Source of the DNA: JAICMB01 sp963795935
Lineage (GTDB): Bacteria; Acidobacteriota; Terriglobia; Bryobacterales; Bryobacteraceae
NCBI GenBank assembly: GCA_963795935.1
Contig: CAWCJO010000017.1
Coordinates: forward strand, 62,001 to 126,000
Length of the DNA: 64,000 nt
Direction: 5' to 3'
Shown here piece after piece: positions 1 through 9,246 of this stretch. Positions within the stretch are counted from its first letter, which is position 1, and each line of letters begins with the position of its first letter. A program made the position numbers and the translations under genes. The notes under the pieces are model-generated. The model worked only from the letters and a program-made list of their open reading frames with translations. It did no database searches and had not been told where the DNA came from.

Positions 1-76
1 GGTCCGGCAACCTTCATCTCAATCCTACTCGAATCGCCGGACGAATGGAAGCGCCAGAGACCCAAATATCGTCCTA

Positions 77-1834
77 TTACCTCGGAGGTGCCGAAGGATT
101 AGCCGGAGCCGCTGGCGCTCCGCCCGTGTTCGTGCGCGTCGAGTTTAAAGGCGTTCCAATAATGTCGCCCGAAACCACCAGTTCCACCCGCCGATTCTGT
201 TGCCGCCCCGCAGCCGTTCTGTTGTCCGCCACCGGCATACTTTTTCCAAAACCCTTAGCGCTCACGTTATCCGGATTGATGCCCTGTGCCACCAGGTAAT
301 CGCGAACGGTGGAAGCGCGATTTTCCGAGAGCCGCATATTGTACTCGTCGCCTCCCACGCTATCGGTGTGTCCTTCGACTTCGATCCGCAGGCCGGGGTG
401 CCCTAGAATGATCCCCGAAATCTTGGCAAGGCGCTCGCGGGCGCCGGGCTTCAGCGTGTATTTGGCCGTGTCGAACAGCACGTCCGACATATTGACGATC
501 AGACCTCGCGCCGTGTCGCGCGTCTGTAGGATCTGGTTGAATTGATCGAGTAACTGCTGGCGCAGAGCAGCCTGATCCTGTTCGGCCTTCTGGCGCATAC
601 GGTCGGACTCGGCGGCGGCCAGGCGGGCCTGTTCGGCCTGTTGCGCAAGCTGCTGCTGTTGGGCGATGGCGGCCTGCCGGGCGGCCTCGGCCTCCGCCTT
701 CGCCTGCTGCGCCATGGCCATTTCGCGCCGCGCTTCTTCGGTCGCGGACTGCGCCTGGGACGTGGCGCGCTCGGCGGCGGCCCGTTGGGCCTCGGCCTGG
801 GCGCGTTCTGTATCGGCTTGGGCGCGTTGCGCATCGGCTTGGGCGCGGAGCTGCGCCTGCTCGCGGGCGCGCGCGTCCGCCTGGGCGCGCTCTTGCGCCT
901 GTTTTTCCGCGTCCGCCTTGGCGGCGTTTTCACGAGCCAGGGCAGCAGCGCGCTCGTTCTCCTGCGCCTCTTCGGTTTCGCGCCGGATCGCGATTACGCG
1001 GGAGTCCTCCGCTCGCACCACCGCTTCGCGCGCCATCGTAATGACGGGCTTCTGTCCCGGTTTCTGCGTCTGATATTTCTGCGCCTGCGCCAGCGCGTCT
1101 TCGGCCTTCTGGAAACTGTCGGTGGCGTACTTGGCCGCCCCCGCGATGCGGGCCAACTGCACGGCATTCTCGGCTTCATACAGCTCAAACGGCTGTTTCT
1201 TGCTTACGTGCACCGGAACGAAGCCTGGGGCGTGCCCTTGGCTTGTGTACATCCCTCGCGGCAGCAGCTCGTATTTAGCGTTTATGGTTTCCACTACGCC
1301 CATGGTGTCGGGCCGGATCGCGTTTTCCATCACCACCACATCGCTCGGTTGCGTAACCCCGTAATACGGCTCGGCCGTGACAATCATGCCGAATGTCTGG
1401 ATCGGACTGGTGGTGTCGATCTTGCTCGAAGAGCCTGCGCCGTAGTCGTTCAGCGTCAGCTCACCTAGGTTCTGCGGACGCCCGTCCGGAGAGATCGCCC
1501 ACAGCACATAGGTGAGATACTCCGGGCCGAACGCACTCGGCGCCTGCATGTTTTTGAAATCCGCGGAAATGTGTATGACGCCGCGCTCGCTCTCCACCTT
1601 CGCGTCCCCCTTCGCGTTCGGCATCAGCGCCGTACCTTGAAAGTTCACTCTGGTGGAGCCGCCCCGATGGCGGTAATTAACGGCTTGGGCCGTGCGCCCC
1701 ACCACTTCCACGCGAAAGATCGGGGTCGGCGCGTTCTCCTGATTGGGCGGCGGCGTTTGCTGCGTGGGGTTCGGAACCTGCGCGCCCGCCAGAACTGCCG
1801 ATACGATAATCGAACCTAATAACCTCGGGAACAT
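77..1834 (-). CDS. OmpA-family outer-membrane/peptidoglycan-binding protein with long coiled coil
   Basis: The 585-residue product has an N-terminal signal peptide (about residues 1-19, ending near AGAQ), a ~200-residue extracytoplasmic domain I do not recognise, a long Ala/Gln/Glu-rich heptad stretch (about 230-430) that should be a coiled coil, and a C-terminal OmpA domain (about 445-555). The OmpA part shows LFDTAKYTLKPGAR, EGHTDSVGGDEYN, LSENRA and QQNRRVEL, the elements that bind meso-DAP peptidoglycan in this family. A Pro/Ala-rich tail follows. The coil probably spans the periplasm between outer membrane and cell wall. An in-frame ATG exists at 1852, but AGGAAG lies about 8 nt before the ATG at 1834, so I use 1834. 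Confidence 0.88.
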   Translation of the reverse strand: MFPRLLGSIIVSAVLAGAQVPNPTQQTPPPNQENAPTPIFRVEVVGRTAQAVNYRHRGGSTRVNFQGTALMPNAKGDAKVESERGVIHISADFKNMQAPSAFGPEYLTYVLWAISPDGRPQNLGELTLNDYGAGSSSKIDTTSPIQTFGMIVTAEPYYGVTQPSDVVVMENAIRPDTMGVVETINAKYELLPRGMYTSQGHAPGFVPVHVSKKQPFELYEAENAVQLARIAGAAKYATDSFQKAEDALAQAQKYQTQKPGQKPVITMAREAVVRAEDSRVIAIRRETEEAQENERAAALARENAAKADAEKQAQERAQADARAREQAQLRAQADAQRAQADTERAQAEAQRAAAERATSQAQSATEEARREMAMAQQAKAEAEAARQAAIAQQQQLAQQAEQARLAAAESDRMRQKAEQDQAALRQQLLDQFNQILQTRDTARGLIVNMSDVLFDTAKYTLKPGARERLAKISGIILGHPGLRIEVEGHTDSVGGDEYNMRLSENRASTVRDYLVAQGINPDNVSAKGFGKSMPVADNRTAAGRQQNRRVELVVSGDIIGTPLNSTRTNTGGAPAAPANPSAPPR

Positions 1835-1955
1835 AGCTAAGCTTCCTTGCATATTTCTCTCCACGTCGTAACAAGTGTAACGTAATAGACTTACCGTGCC
1901 GCACTCCGCCGGGTCGGCAGAAACGGTGAAAAAATTACTCGCCAGCCGTCCGCTC

Positions 1956-2795
1956 TTACACTTCAAAAATAGCGTAAGCCTGCGCCAGGGACTGCATGGG
2001 ATCGCGCGTAGGCACGAACTCGTGCGCCACAAAGCCTTGAAAATCCAGGTCCGCGATGGCGTTCGCAATGGCGCGCCAGTTCAATTCCTGAGTCGCGTCA
2101 AGCTCGTGCCGGCCGGGCACGCCGCCAGTATGGAAATGCGCGATGTACTGGATGTTATCGCGGATGGTCCGAATGATGTCCCCCTCCATGATTTGCATAT
2201 GGTAAATGTCATAGAGCAGCTTCACGCGCGGCGAATCCACCCGCTTAACCACCTCCACGCCCCACGCAGTGTGATCGCACTGGTAATCCTTGTGATCCAC
2301 TTTGCTGTTAAGCAGTTCCACGCAGATGTTCACGTTGTTATCTTCGGCCATCTTCTTTACGCGATTCAGACCGGCGACGCAGTTGTCTTTTCCCTCGGCA
2401 TCCGATATTCCTCGGCGGTGGCCCGAAAACGTGATGACGTTCGAAACCTGCGCCGCCGCCGCCCGCTCAATATTGGCGCGCATCTCTTTTTCGAGGCGGT
2501 CGTGGTTTTCTGCGTGGTTCCAACCTTCCGCGATCGTGCCCGCGCCCGGCGTCATGGCCGGCGTCAGACCGTATTTCCGAAGCGTGGGCCAGTCCTCGTA
2601 ACCGACCAGGTCGATGCCGCTCAAGCCGATCTTCGCGGCGTTGGAGCACAGGTCGTCAAGGCTCATTTTCGAGTAGCACCAACGCGCGGCGCTCTGCTTC
2701 AGCCGCCCCCGTTCCTTCGCGCCTCGCGCCGATGCTTGGCTGAACGCGGCGAATGCGGCTACCCCGAGCAGGCCTCTTCTGGTCATGTCATGCAT
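1956..2795 (-). CDS. TAT-exported hydroxypyruvate-isomerase-like TIM-barrel protein
   Basis: This 279-aa protein belongs to the xylose-isomerase-like TIM-barrel superfamily and resembles the hydroxypyruvate isomerase (Hyi) branch. Visible elements are NICVELLNSKVDH, DIYHMQIMEGD, FHTGGVPGRHELD and a terminal FVAHEFVP; the acidic and His residues in these strands bind the metal in the family. The N-terminus carries MTRRGLLGVAAFAAF, a twin-arginine-like export signal, so it probably acts outside the cytoplasm, which is unusual for true Hyi but common for such proteins in Acidobacteria and Planctomycetes. GGGGA precedes the ATG at 2795. The start overlaps the end of the upstream DksA-like gene by 8 nt. 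The exact substrate cannot be inferred. Confidence 0.8.
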   Translation of the reverse strand: MHDMTRRGLLGVAAFAAFSQASARGAKERGRLKQSAARWCYSKMSLDDLCSNAAKIGLSGIDLVGYEDWPTLRKYGLTPAMTPGAGTIAEGWNHAENHDRLEKEMRANIERAAAAQVSNVITFSGHRRGISDAEGKDNCVAGLNRVKKMAEDNNVNICVELLNSKVDHKDYQCDHTAWGVEVVKRVDSPRVKLLYDIYHMQIMEGDIIRTIRDNIQYIAHFHTGGVPGRHELDATQELNWRAIANAIADLDFQGFVAHEFVPTRDPMQSLAQAYAIFEV

Positions 2796-3141
2796 ATTGA
2801 TCCCCGGCAGCTTCGTGCTTCTCTTGATCCGCGCGGCAATAGGGAGTCCACGGTACCGCTTCAAGACGCGCCGCCTCAATCGGACGGCTACAATCGATGC
2901 ATGTCCCGTAGACGCCGTCGTCGATCCGCCGTAAGGCCTCACGCACATCGGCAATAGTGCGGTACTCAATGCTGCCCGCCTCGAACGCAGCCGCCTGGCC
3001 CTCCGACGACGTGACCGCGTCAATCGGATCTTCCACCTCCGCCACGCGCGCCTGGCGGCCTTCCGATTCCAGCCGCGCAATGTTCGCGCGAAGCTCGTTC
3101 TCTTTATCGACCAGACGCTTCTTGTAACGAGCTGTGTCCAT
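2788..3141 (-). CDS. DksA/TraR-family zinc-finger protein
   Basis: A 117-aa protein with an N-terminal coiled-coil half and a C-terminal DksA/TraR finger. The finger reads CIDCSRPI, RLEAVPWTPYC and then RADQ. The family normally has C-x2-C followed by C-x2-C; here the last Cys is replaced by Asp, leaving three Cys. Family members bind the RNA polymerase secondary channel with the coiled coil and modulate initiation. Two in-frame upstream ATGs exist (3171, 3207); I chose 3141 because the family motif starts there (MDTARYKKRL), although no start has a strong RBS. It overlaps the next gene by 8 nt and is probably cotranscribed with it. Confidence 0.75.
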   Translation of the reverse strand: MDTARYKKRLVDKENELRANIARLESEGRQARVAEVEDPIDAVTSSEGQAAAFEAGSIEYRTIADVREALRRIDDGVYGTCIDCSRPIEAARLEAVPWTPYCRADQEKHEAAGDQYA

Positions 3142-3245
3142 TTGCTTTGAGTATACGTCCGCATTGCGCATGCCCGGCGTCTGGCTATTGGGTGTTGGCC
3201 TTTTCAAACGCGCAAGATTGACTGCCTTCTAGCTGACGGCCGTGT

Positions 3246-4004
3246 TTACGGCGCCTTTTTCCGCGCTGAAATAGCGGGGTTCAGCGCGCCGGGCGAGGTC
3301 AGCAGCGCCACCGTGCCGGCGCTCGCGGGCGCGATCTCGACCGTTGTGCCGGCCGGGAAACGCAGCGGCTTCGCGTAGAAGTAGGCGTGCGCGAATTGCG
3401 GCTTGTAATTGTATAGCCACAGCAGCGGCTCGATGCTGCCGTCGGGACGCTCCGCGATCGCTTTAAGCGACGTGCCTTCGGGGACGCTCTCAGGGCGGAT
3501 GCCCTCGACCGTGAGGGGCGCGGCGAGCCGCAGTTTCCCATCGACGATAATCTCGGCGGCGGTCTTTGCGGCGGCAGGCGCGGGGGCGGCATCGGGCAGC
3601 TTGGGCAGCAGCGCGGGATCGCCCTCCGGCGCGCCGCCTTCGACCCAGTTGTCGATCAGTTCGATCTGCTCCTGCGTGAGGCCGCGATCGTCTTTAAACT
3701 CGCCGAAGCCTTTCACCGCGCCCCATGGCGGCATGCGCCGCTCATCGACCTCTTCCTTGATGGCTTTAGCCCACGGCCGCGCCTGCTCGTACGTGGTTAA
3801 AGCGAAAGCCATGCCGCCGTCGCGATGACAGGAGACGCAGCGCTGAAAAACCAGCCGCGAAATTTCGCGCGACCAGGTGATCTTGGTGGTAATGACGTCG
3901 TGCGCCGAGGCGATCGTGGGGAACAGCAGCGCGCAGGCAAAGAAGCCCGCGCCACAGGCGCTAATCGGACTTTTTTGTTTGGAACAAGTCACGCAAGCTC
4001 GCAT
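3246..4004 (-). CDS. Secreted c-type cytochrome-domain protein
   Basis: A 252-aa exported protein with one haem-c motif, CVSCH, followed by the RPWAKAIKEEV and RRMPPWGAVKGFGEF segments that also occur in the three larger proteins encoded just upstream. It lacks their copper-binding PHM-like part and instead ends in a ~100-residue beta-rich domain I do not recognise. It is the last gene of the operon and overlaps the previous gene by 44 nt. The N-terminus (hydrophobic CGAGFFACALLF, then IASA) is a signal peptide. The precise start is uncertain because every candidate lies inside the upstream gene. Likely a periplasmic electron-transfer partner of its neighbours (inference). Confidence 0.72.
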   Translation of the reverse strand: MRACVTCSKQKSPISACGAGFFACALLFPTIASAHDVITTKITWSREISRLVFQRCVSCHRDGGMAFALTTYEQARPWAKAIKEEVDERRMPPWGAVKGFGEFKDDRGLTQEQIELIDNWVEGGAPEGDPALLPKLPDAAPAPAAAKTAAEIIVDGKLRLAAPLTVEGIRPESVPEGTSLKAIAERPDGSIEPLLWLYNYKPQFAHAYFYAKPLRFPAGTTVEIAPASAGTVALLTSPGALNPAISARKKAP

Positions 4005-5247
4005 CGGCCGGCAGCACGATGTCGTAAAAGCCGATCATCATCTCTTCCCAGCTCTGCTCGCCCCAGGAAACCGTGGCCTGGGGGTCCGGATTGGCGGGGT
4101 TGTTCGGCGAATTGTCGTACCAGGCGATGCACTCGATCTTGGAGCCCGGCGGCAGCTTCAAAGGCTGCGCAAGCTTGTAGTCGAGCTGCCAGTAAAAATC
4201 GTACTTCGGCACCCGCAGCAGCGTCTCCGTACGCCCGTCCGGGTACACGGCGCGATACTCGAAGCTCTTGCCGCGCACGTGCATGTGCGGGAAGAAGCTC
4301 AGAATCTCGATCCCGTTCGGGAACGTGTTCGTCATTCCCGCGACCTTGTAATCGGGGTCGCCGGGCGGGATTTTGAAGGTCAGATTGTACGAGCCGAAGG
4401 TCAAGGCGCGCTCCGCCGGAGGCTCTTTCGCGAACACCAGACCGACTTTGCTCTGGTCCTCGCCTTCCTTGCCGTTGGCGGTGTAATGGATCTGCAGAAC
4501 GAGGTCGGACCCGGCCGGGATTTTCTTCGCCAGACCCGGCCGCCAGATCTCCGGAACCATGCCCGGCGTGTAGATCATGAGAATGTCGCTGCCGCCGCCG
4601 GAGGTGTTGTTGAAGTTCTTGCCGCCGCCCGGAGGAACGAAGGGAACCCCGACAGGCTCGTCGCGCAGCCATTTGTTTTTCGGATCGCGGATAAACACTA
4701 CGATGTGATGCACGATTCCGCGATTGCTCGGCCGCGCCTCCGCCATCTGCACCCATTTGTCCTCGGTGAAGTTGGTCGGCATGATGATGTACTGATAAGG
4801 AACTTCCTGCTTGGCCCCGATGTGAAAGGGCTCTTTCATGCCGATGACCATGTCGGGCTGCTGTATATTCCAGCCCTCCAGCCACTGCCGCGGCGCGGGC
4901 GCGTCTTTGGGGTTGCCTTCTTTGGCGCCCCCGTCGACCCAGGAGGCCAAAGTATCGATCTCCTGCTGCGAAAGCGTGCGGTCGTTCGAGAAATGGCCGT
5001 AGTGCGGATCGGCGAACCACGGCGGCATTTTCTTCGAGAGCACGCTCGCCTTAATGGCCTTGGCCCACGGCCGCGTCTCGTTGTAACTGAGCATCGAGAA
5101 AGGAGCGATCTCGCCCGGACGGTGGCATTCCTGGCAGCGGCTCTGCGCGATGGGCAGGACGTCCTTATAGAACGTCACGGTACCTGGAATGCTGGCGGCC
5201 CAAGCGCCCACGCACACAAAGGGCAACAGGATCACTATCGGCTTCAT
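3961..5247 (-). CDS. Haem-c / PHM-like copper monooxygenase-like secreted protein (copy 1)
   Basis: A 428-aa exported protein with signal peptide (residues 1-18), an N-terminal cytochrome c segment (RCQECHRPGEIAPFS, then KKMPPWFADPHYGHFSND) and a C-terminal part like copper type II ascorbate-dependent monooxygenases (the PHM/DBM fold). Candidate copper ligands are VHHIVVF, LQIHYTANG, FFPHMHVRGK and the Met pair in SWEEMMIGFYD, in the order seen in the PHM family. No substrate can be read from the sequence. The fusion suggests a copper site fed with electrons by covalent haem. It lies 7 nt after the next paralogue and overlaps the short cytochrome gene downstream. Confidence 0.82.
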   Translation of the reverse strand: MKPIVILLPFVCVGAWAASIPGTVTFYKDVLPIAQSRCQECHRPGEIAPFSMLSYNETRPWAKAIKASVLSKKMPPWFADPHYGHFSNDRTLSQQEIDTLASWVDGGAKEGNPKDAPAPRQWLEGWNIQQPDMVIGMKEPFHIGAKQEVPYQYIIMPTNFTEDKWVQMAEARPSNRGIVHHIVVFIRDPKNKWLRDEPVGVPFVPPGGGKNFNNTSGGGSDILMIYTPGMVPEIWRPGLAKKIPAGSDLVLQIHYTANGKEGEDQSKVGLVFAKEPPAERALTFGSYNLTFKIPPGDPDYKVAGMTNTFPNGIEILSFFPHMHVRGKSFEYRAVYPDGRTETLLRVPKYDFYWQLDYKLAQPLKLPPGSKIECIAWYDNSPNNPANPDPQATVSWGEQSWEEMMIGFYDIVLPADASLRDLFQTKKSD

Positions 5248-5254
5248 CGCGGTC

Positions 5255-6574
5255 TTATTCCGATTTCGCGGGGGCGGCGGTTGCGTTCAGGCGCGACGCG
5301 GGTACGCGGATCGCACGCGGATCGACATCCTTATCGAAAGCCACGTCGAACCAGCCGATCATCATCTCGTCCCACGTCTGATCGCCCCAGTGGACTTCCT
5401 TGGTGGGATCGGGATTGAATTTGTTGTTTGCCGAGTTGTCATGTTGCCCGGTGCACTCGATGGTTGTACCGGCGGGCAGCAGAAGCTCATTCTGGAGCGT
5501 GTAAGAGAGTTGCCAGTTGAAATTCCAGTTCGGGACATTGAGCAGGATTTGTTTTTCGCCCGTCGGATACACGGCCTCGTATTCAAAAGCCTTGCCGCGC
5601 AGATGCATGTGGGGCATCATGCTGACCAGCTTGACGTCGTGCTGCAGCGTGATCTTGGCGTGCGATACGTAATCCGGATCGCCCGGCGGAATCTTCAGGA
5701 AGGCGTCCGTGGCGTTCATGGTCATAACGCGTTCCTTGGGCGGTTCCTTGGCGAAGACGATCCCGATCTGGGTCTTGTCCGACGTAGGGTTGCCGTTCGG
5801 CGTATAGTGCAATTGCAGCACGATGTCGGAACCGGCCTTGACGAGCTTGGCCTGGCCGGGTTGCAGCATCGTTGGCTGCAGGCCGGGAGCCCAGCCGACC
5901 AGCAACTCGGAGGCGGCCATTCCCGCGCCATCGCGGCCGTTGTTGCGGGCGCCTTTCTGAGGAATAAAGGGAACGCCGATCGGCTCGTCCTTGAACCAGC
6001 TAGATCCGGGCGGACGCAGGAAGGCGATGACATGATGCATCTCTTTGCGCGCCCCGGCGCGGGCTTCGGCGGCTTGCACCCACATGTCTTCCTTGAAGTT
6101 GGTGGGAATGATCTCGTAGGTGTAGTCCACCGTTCCGCTGGCCGGGATGTCGACCGCAGTGGGCATCTCAAAAATCTGGTCGGGTTTGCCGATCGTCCAG
6201 CCAGTGAAGAATTCGCGCGGCTTGGGAGCGTCCTTGGCATTGCCTTCCTTGGCGCCGGTGTCGACCCAGGCGACGAGGGTGTCGATCTCGGATTGCTTCA
6301 GCGACATGTCGTTCGAGAAGTGCCCGTAATGCGGGTCGGCATACCACGGCGGCATCTGCTTCTGGAGCACGGCGGCCTTGATGGCTACAGCCCAGGGGCG
6401 CACTTCCTTGTACGTCAGCAGGCTCATCGGCGCGATTTCGCCGGGGCGGTGGCATTCCTGACACCGGTTCTGAAGCACGGGAAGGACGTCCTTATCGAAC
6501 GTGACGGTGGCGGGAGCGTTTCCGGCGCTGGCCGCGAGAACGCCCGCGAATCCTAGGGCGGCAATCTTGAGCAT
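5255..6574 (-). CDS. Haem-c / PHM-like copper monooxygenase-like secreted protein (copy 2)
   Basis: A 439-aa paralogue of the following gene, with the same order of parts: signal peptide, haem-c motif RCQECHRPGEIAPMS, MPPWYADPHYGHFSND, then copper-site candidates MHHVIAFL, LQLHYTPNG, MMPHMHLRGKAFEY and TWDEMMIGWFDV. It differs from copy 1 across the linker and in the C-terminal tail, so this is an old duplication rather than a recent one. The intergenic gap of 7 nt to copy 1 and 34 nt from copy 3 indicates one transcript. Role inferred: periplasmic oxidation of an organic substrate. Confidence 0.82.
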   Translation of the reverse strand: MLKIAALGFAGVLAASAGNAPATVTFDKDVLPVLQNRCQECHRPGEIAPMSLLTYKEVRPWAVAIKAAVLQKQMPPWYADPHYGHFSNDMSLKQSEIDTLVAWVDTGAKEGNAKDAPKPREFFTGWTIGKPDQIFEMPTAVDIPASGTVDYTYEIIPTNFKEDMWVQAAEARAGARKEMHHVIAFLRPPGSSWFKDEPIGVPFIPQKGARNNGRDGAGMAASELLVGWAPGLQPTMLQPGQAKLVKAGSDIVLQLHYTPNGNPTSDKTQIGIVFAKEPPKERVMTMNATDAFLKIPPGDPDYVSHAKITLQHDVKLVSMMPHMHLRGKAFEYEAVYPTGEKQILLNVPNWNFNWQLSYTLQNELLLPAGTTIECTGQHDNSANNKFNPDPTKEVHWGDQTWDEMMIGWFDVAFDKDVDPRAIRVPASRLNATAAPAKSE

Positions 6575-6608
6575 CGCTGTCTCCTGTCTCTGATCTACTC
6601 TATTCTAC

Positions 6609-7939
6609 CTATTCGCTGGCGGCCGGCTTGTGCGCCTGCGGCGGCCGCATCAGGTCCATGGCGGTGACGTCCGGCGGCACCGATACTTCGAAAAAGCCGA
6701 TCATCATCTCTTCCCAGGTCTGCTCGCCGAAATAAACCGTCTTGGTCGGATCGGGATTGTATTTGTTGTTGACCGAGTTGTCGAAATGCGCGGTGCACTC
6801 GATGAGGGTGCCTTTCGGTAGAAACTTCGGCTGCGCCAAGTCGTAGGAGAGCTGCCAGTTGAAATCGTAGTGGGGAACGCTCAAAAGCGTTTCCGTTTCG
6901 CCGCTCGGATAAGTAATGCGATACTCGAAATCTTTGCCGCGGAAATGCATGTGCGGAAGCAATGAGACCAGCGTCGCGTCATGCTGCAGTTTGAGCTTGG
7001 CGTCCACTTCGTAATTCGGATCGCCGGGCGGGATCGCAAAATCCGATTTCGCGGCGGCCAGGGTCAGGACGCGCGCGGAGGGCTTCTCCTTGGCGAAGAT
7101 CAGCCCGATGCGCGAGACGTCCGTACCGGCCTTGCCGTTGGCGGTGTAATGCATTTGCAGAACGAGATCGGAGCCGGCCTTGACCAGCTTGGCCTCACCC
7201 GGACGCATCACGAAGGGGGTCACTCCGGGGGCGTAACCGACCAGCAAGTCGCCTCCGAAACCGCTGGCGTTGGCGCGCGCCTTGCGCTGCTCCGGCGTCA
7301 GGTTCTCGGTCGGCGATGTGATCCTTGGGCACGAACGGCACGCCCGGTTCGGCGTCCTTCAACCAGGCATTGCCGGGCTCCCGGATGAAGGCGATAATGT
7401 GATGCACCAGCGCGGGATTGCCCGGCCGCGCTTCCGCGATCTGCACATACTTGTCTTCCGTGAAATGCGTGGGAATGACGATGTACTGGTAATCGATCGT
7501 GCCGGAAGCCGGAACGGAGAACGGCCGCGGCATCTCGAGAACGGCGTCGGGCTTGGGAATGCGCCAGCCTTCGACGAACGCGATCGGCTGCGGACCGTCT
7601 TTGGGATCGCCGGCCTTGGCGCCGGTATCGGCCCAGGACACCAGAGTGTCGATCGCGGCCTGCGATAACGTGCGGTCGTTGGAGAATTTTCCGTAATGCG
7701 GATCGGCGAACCAGGGCGGCATCTGTTTGGTCAAGCACGGCCTGTTTCATCGCTTTAGCCCAGGGACGCGTCTGGTCGTAGGTGAGGAACGACATGGGCG
7801 CGGCTTCGCCGGGGCGGTGGCAGCCTTGGCAATCCTTTTGAAGAACCGGCAGAACGTCTTTATAGAACGTAACTTGAGCGGGCGCGGTGGCGGCCAAGGC
7901 ACTGGCGGCGCACACTAAGCCCGTGAGCAGGAGTCGCAT
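6609..7939 (-). pseudogene. Haem-c / PHM-like copper protein (copy 3), two frameshifts
   Basis: First gene of the operon. An excellent RBS (GGAGG) precedes the ATG at 7939, and the signal peptide MRLLLTGLVCAASALAA follows. The haem motif DCQGCHRPGEAAPMS lies in the first frame. The frame breaks near 7733, where CTTGACC replaces an expected CTGACC; the protein continues in a second frame (KQMPPWFADPHYGKFSND to VPFVPKDHIAD). It breaks again near 7305, where an extra C in GACCGAG moves the rest (LLVGYAPG, LQMHYTANG, LLPHMHFRGK, EEMMIGFFEV) to a third frame. All copper and haem motifs are retained across the three pieces, so the breaks look like single-base insertions, either sequencing error or a very young pseudogene. 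Confidence 0.75.
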
Positions 7940-8212
7940 TCGGAAACCTCCGTGGAACCTTCTTCCATGATACGCGAAGGGCTGGCGATTAGATCCAAGA
8001 AAGTGTTTCGCGGTTGTAAAAATTTGCATCGAAAAAACAGAACAAGCGTCGGCTGGTCATCGGCTTAAGCTAGTAGTCGTACTTCTGTGGTTCCTTCCGG
8101 TTGGGCGGGGCCCGCTTTCTCGCGAGGCACAACCCAGTACATTGTTATCAAACGGTCTAGGGGTTAAAAGTCAAATGCGCGCACGCAACGGCGCGTTCCC
8201 GAGCCAAGCTGC
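7940..8212. other. Intergenic region upstream of the haem/copper operon
   Basis: About 270 bp between the start of the minus-strand haem/copper operon and the left end of the insertion sequence. Apart from the operon's ribosome binding site at its left edge I see no gene. The promoter of the operon should lie here, but I could not pick out a convincing -35/-10 pair. Confidence 0.4.
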
Positions 8213-8250
8213 CTTCTGATTATCCGGTTGCTTCAGCATGCCCCAACAGG
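8213..8250 (+). repeat. IS left terminal inverted repeat
   Basis: Begins CTTCTGATTATCCGGT and ends GCCCCAACAGG. It matches the reverse complement of 9209-9246 at 36 of 38 positions. Confidence 0.9.
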
Positions 8251-8262
8251 TAGTGTATAGGG

Positions 8263-9239
8263 GTGCCCCGACCGCCGTTCCCGAAAACGCTCCGCCAGTT
8301 TCAATCCGACTTCGCTACGGAGGAGGCCTGTCAGCAGTACCTGGCGGCTTGTCGGTGGCCGGATGGCTTCATCTGTCCTCGATGCGGGCACGGGCGAGCC
8401 TACGAATTGGTAAACCAGCGACGCCATCAGTGCGCCAAGTGTCGACACCAGGTTTCGCTGACGTCCGGGACTGTTCTTCACCGGACGAAGACTCCACTGA
8501 GCTGCTGGTTCTGGGCGGCCTACCTGATGACTACGGACAAGCGTGGAGTGTCTGCGCTGCTGTTGCAGCGTCAACTCGGTCTTGCTCGTTACGAGACCTC
8601 CTGGATGATGCTTCACAAACTTCGCCGGGCTATGGTGAACACGACTCGGGAGCCGTTGCACGGTGAGGTAGAGGTTGACGACACGTGGATTGGCGGGGAA
8701 CAAGCGGCCTCCGAGGGAGCCGGCAGCTGAAGAACCGCCGAGCCGCTCTTGCACTGGTCGCTGTCGAAAAGCGTGGAAAGGCTTCCGGTCGAGTCCGGAT
8801 GAAAGTGATTCCTGACTTCAAGGCCACCACGATAATTCCGTTCCTTACCCAGAACGTCACACCGGGATCCACGATCTATACGGACGGTCTCAAAAGCTTC
8901 GCCAGCGTCTCGGAGGCCGGCTTTAAACATGTCGCTCGCAACCAACCCCTCCGATCAGAGTTGCGCAAAGGAGCGAAGTCCGCTGTCCCGCTTGCCGACC
9001 GAGCCATTGGCAATCTCCAGCAGTGGCTGATCGGCACCTACCACGGAGTGAGCAAAGCCCAACTTCAGGTTTACCTCGACGAATTCGTCTTTCGCCATAA
9101 TCGTCGCAAGACACCCGCGGCCGCATTTCAGTCACTGCTTGGCCTCGGAACCGCCCGCAAATCAACCAAATACGAACAGATCAGGGGAGCCAGGGATCTC
9201 AACCCCAACCTGTTGGGGCGTGCTGAAGCGACCGGATAA
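8263..9239 (+). pseudogene. IS1595-family (ISXO2-like) transposase, one frameshift
   Basis: The N-terminal part has the zinc-ribbon CPRCGHGRAYEL...CAKCRHQ followed by SLTSGTVLHRTKTPL, characteristic of IS1595-type transposases. The DDE domain starts with EVEVDDTWIGGE (first Asp), continues with IYTDGLKSF (second Asp) and ends with FVFRHNRRKT. The reading frame changes near 8706: the observed GCGGCCTCCGAGG restores the family sequence if one G is added (GCG GGC CTC CGA GGG), so one base is missing. The gene starts with GTG 13 bp after the inverted repeat. Without the indel it would be about 325 aa and complete. Confidence 0.82.
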
Positions 9240-9246
9240 TCAGAAG
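9209..9246 (-). repeat. IS right terminal inverted repeat
   Basis: Reads CCTGTTGGGGCGTGC at its inner end and GGATAATCAGAAG at its outer end. It pairs with the left repeat, with two mismatches. The transposase stop codon (9237-9239) lies inside it. Confidence 0.9.

Larger units (their letters stand above)
8213..9246 (+). mobile_element. IS1595-type (ISXO2-like) insertion sequence
   Basis: The element is delimited by 38-bp terminal inverted repeats (8213-8250 and 9209-9246) that differ at only two positions. It contains one transposase gene. The 8-bp sequence AAGCTGCC occurs at both ends (8206-8213 and 9244-9251), overlapping the outermost bases of the repeats. An 8-bp target duplication is normal for the IS1595 family, but because these copies overlap the repeat ends the exact boundary could shift by one to three bases. 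It sits between the haem/copper operon and a small HTH-like gene and disrupts no recognisable coding sequence. Confidence 0.85.

Noticed and set aside
641..1468. Long plus-strand open frame opposite the OmpA gene
   Set aside because: Antisense of an Ala/Arg/Gln-rich coiled coil in high-GC DNA; low-complexity Arg/Leu/Gly composition, no RBS. A shadow of the real gene.
3877..6556. Plus-strand frames of about 500 aa opposite the copper-protein operon
   Set aside because: Mirror frames of three paralogues with strong minus-strand motifs; the plus-strand translations repeat the same patterns and carry no domains.
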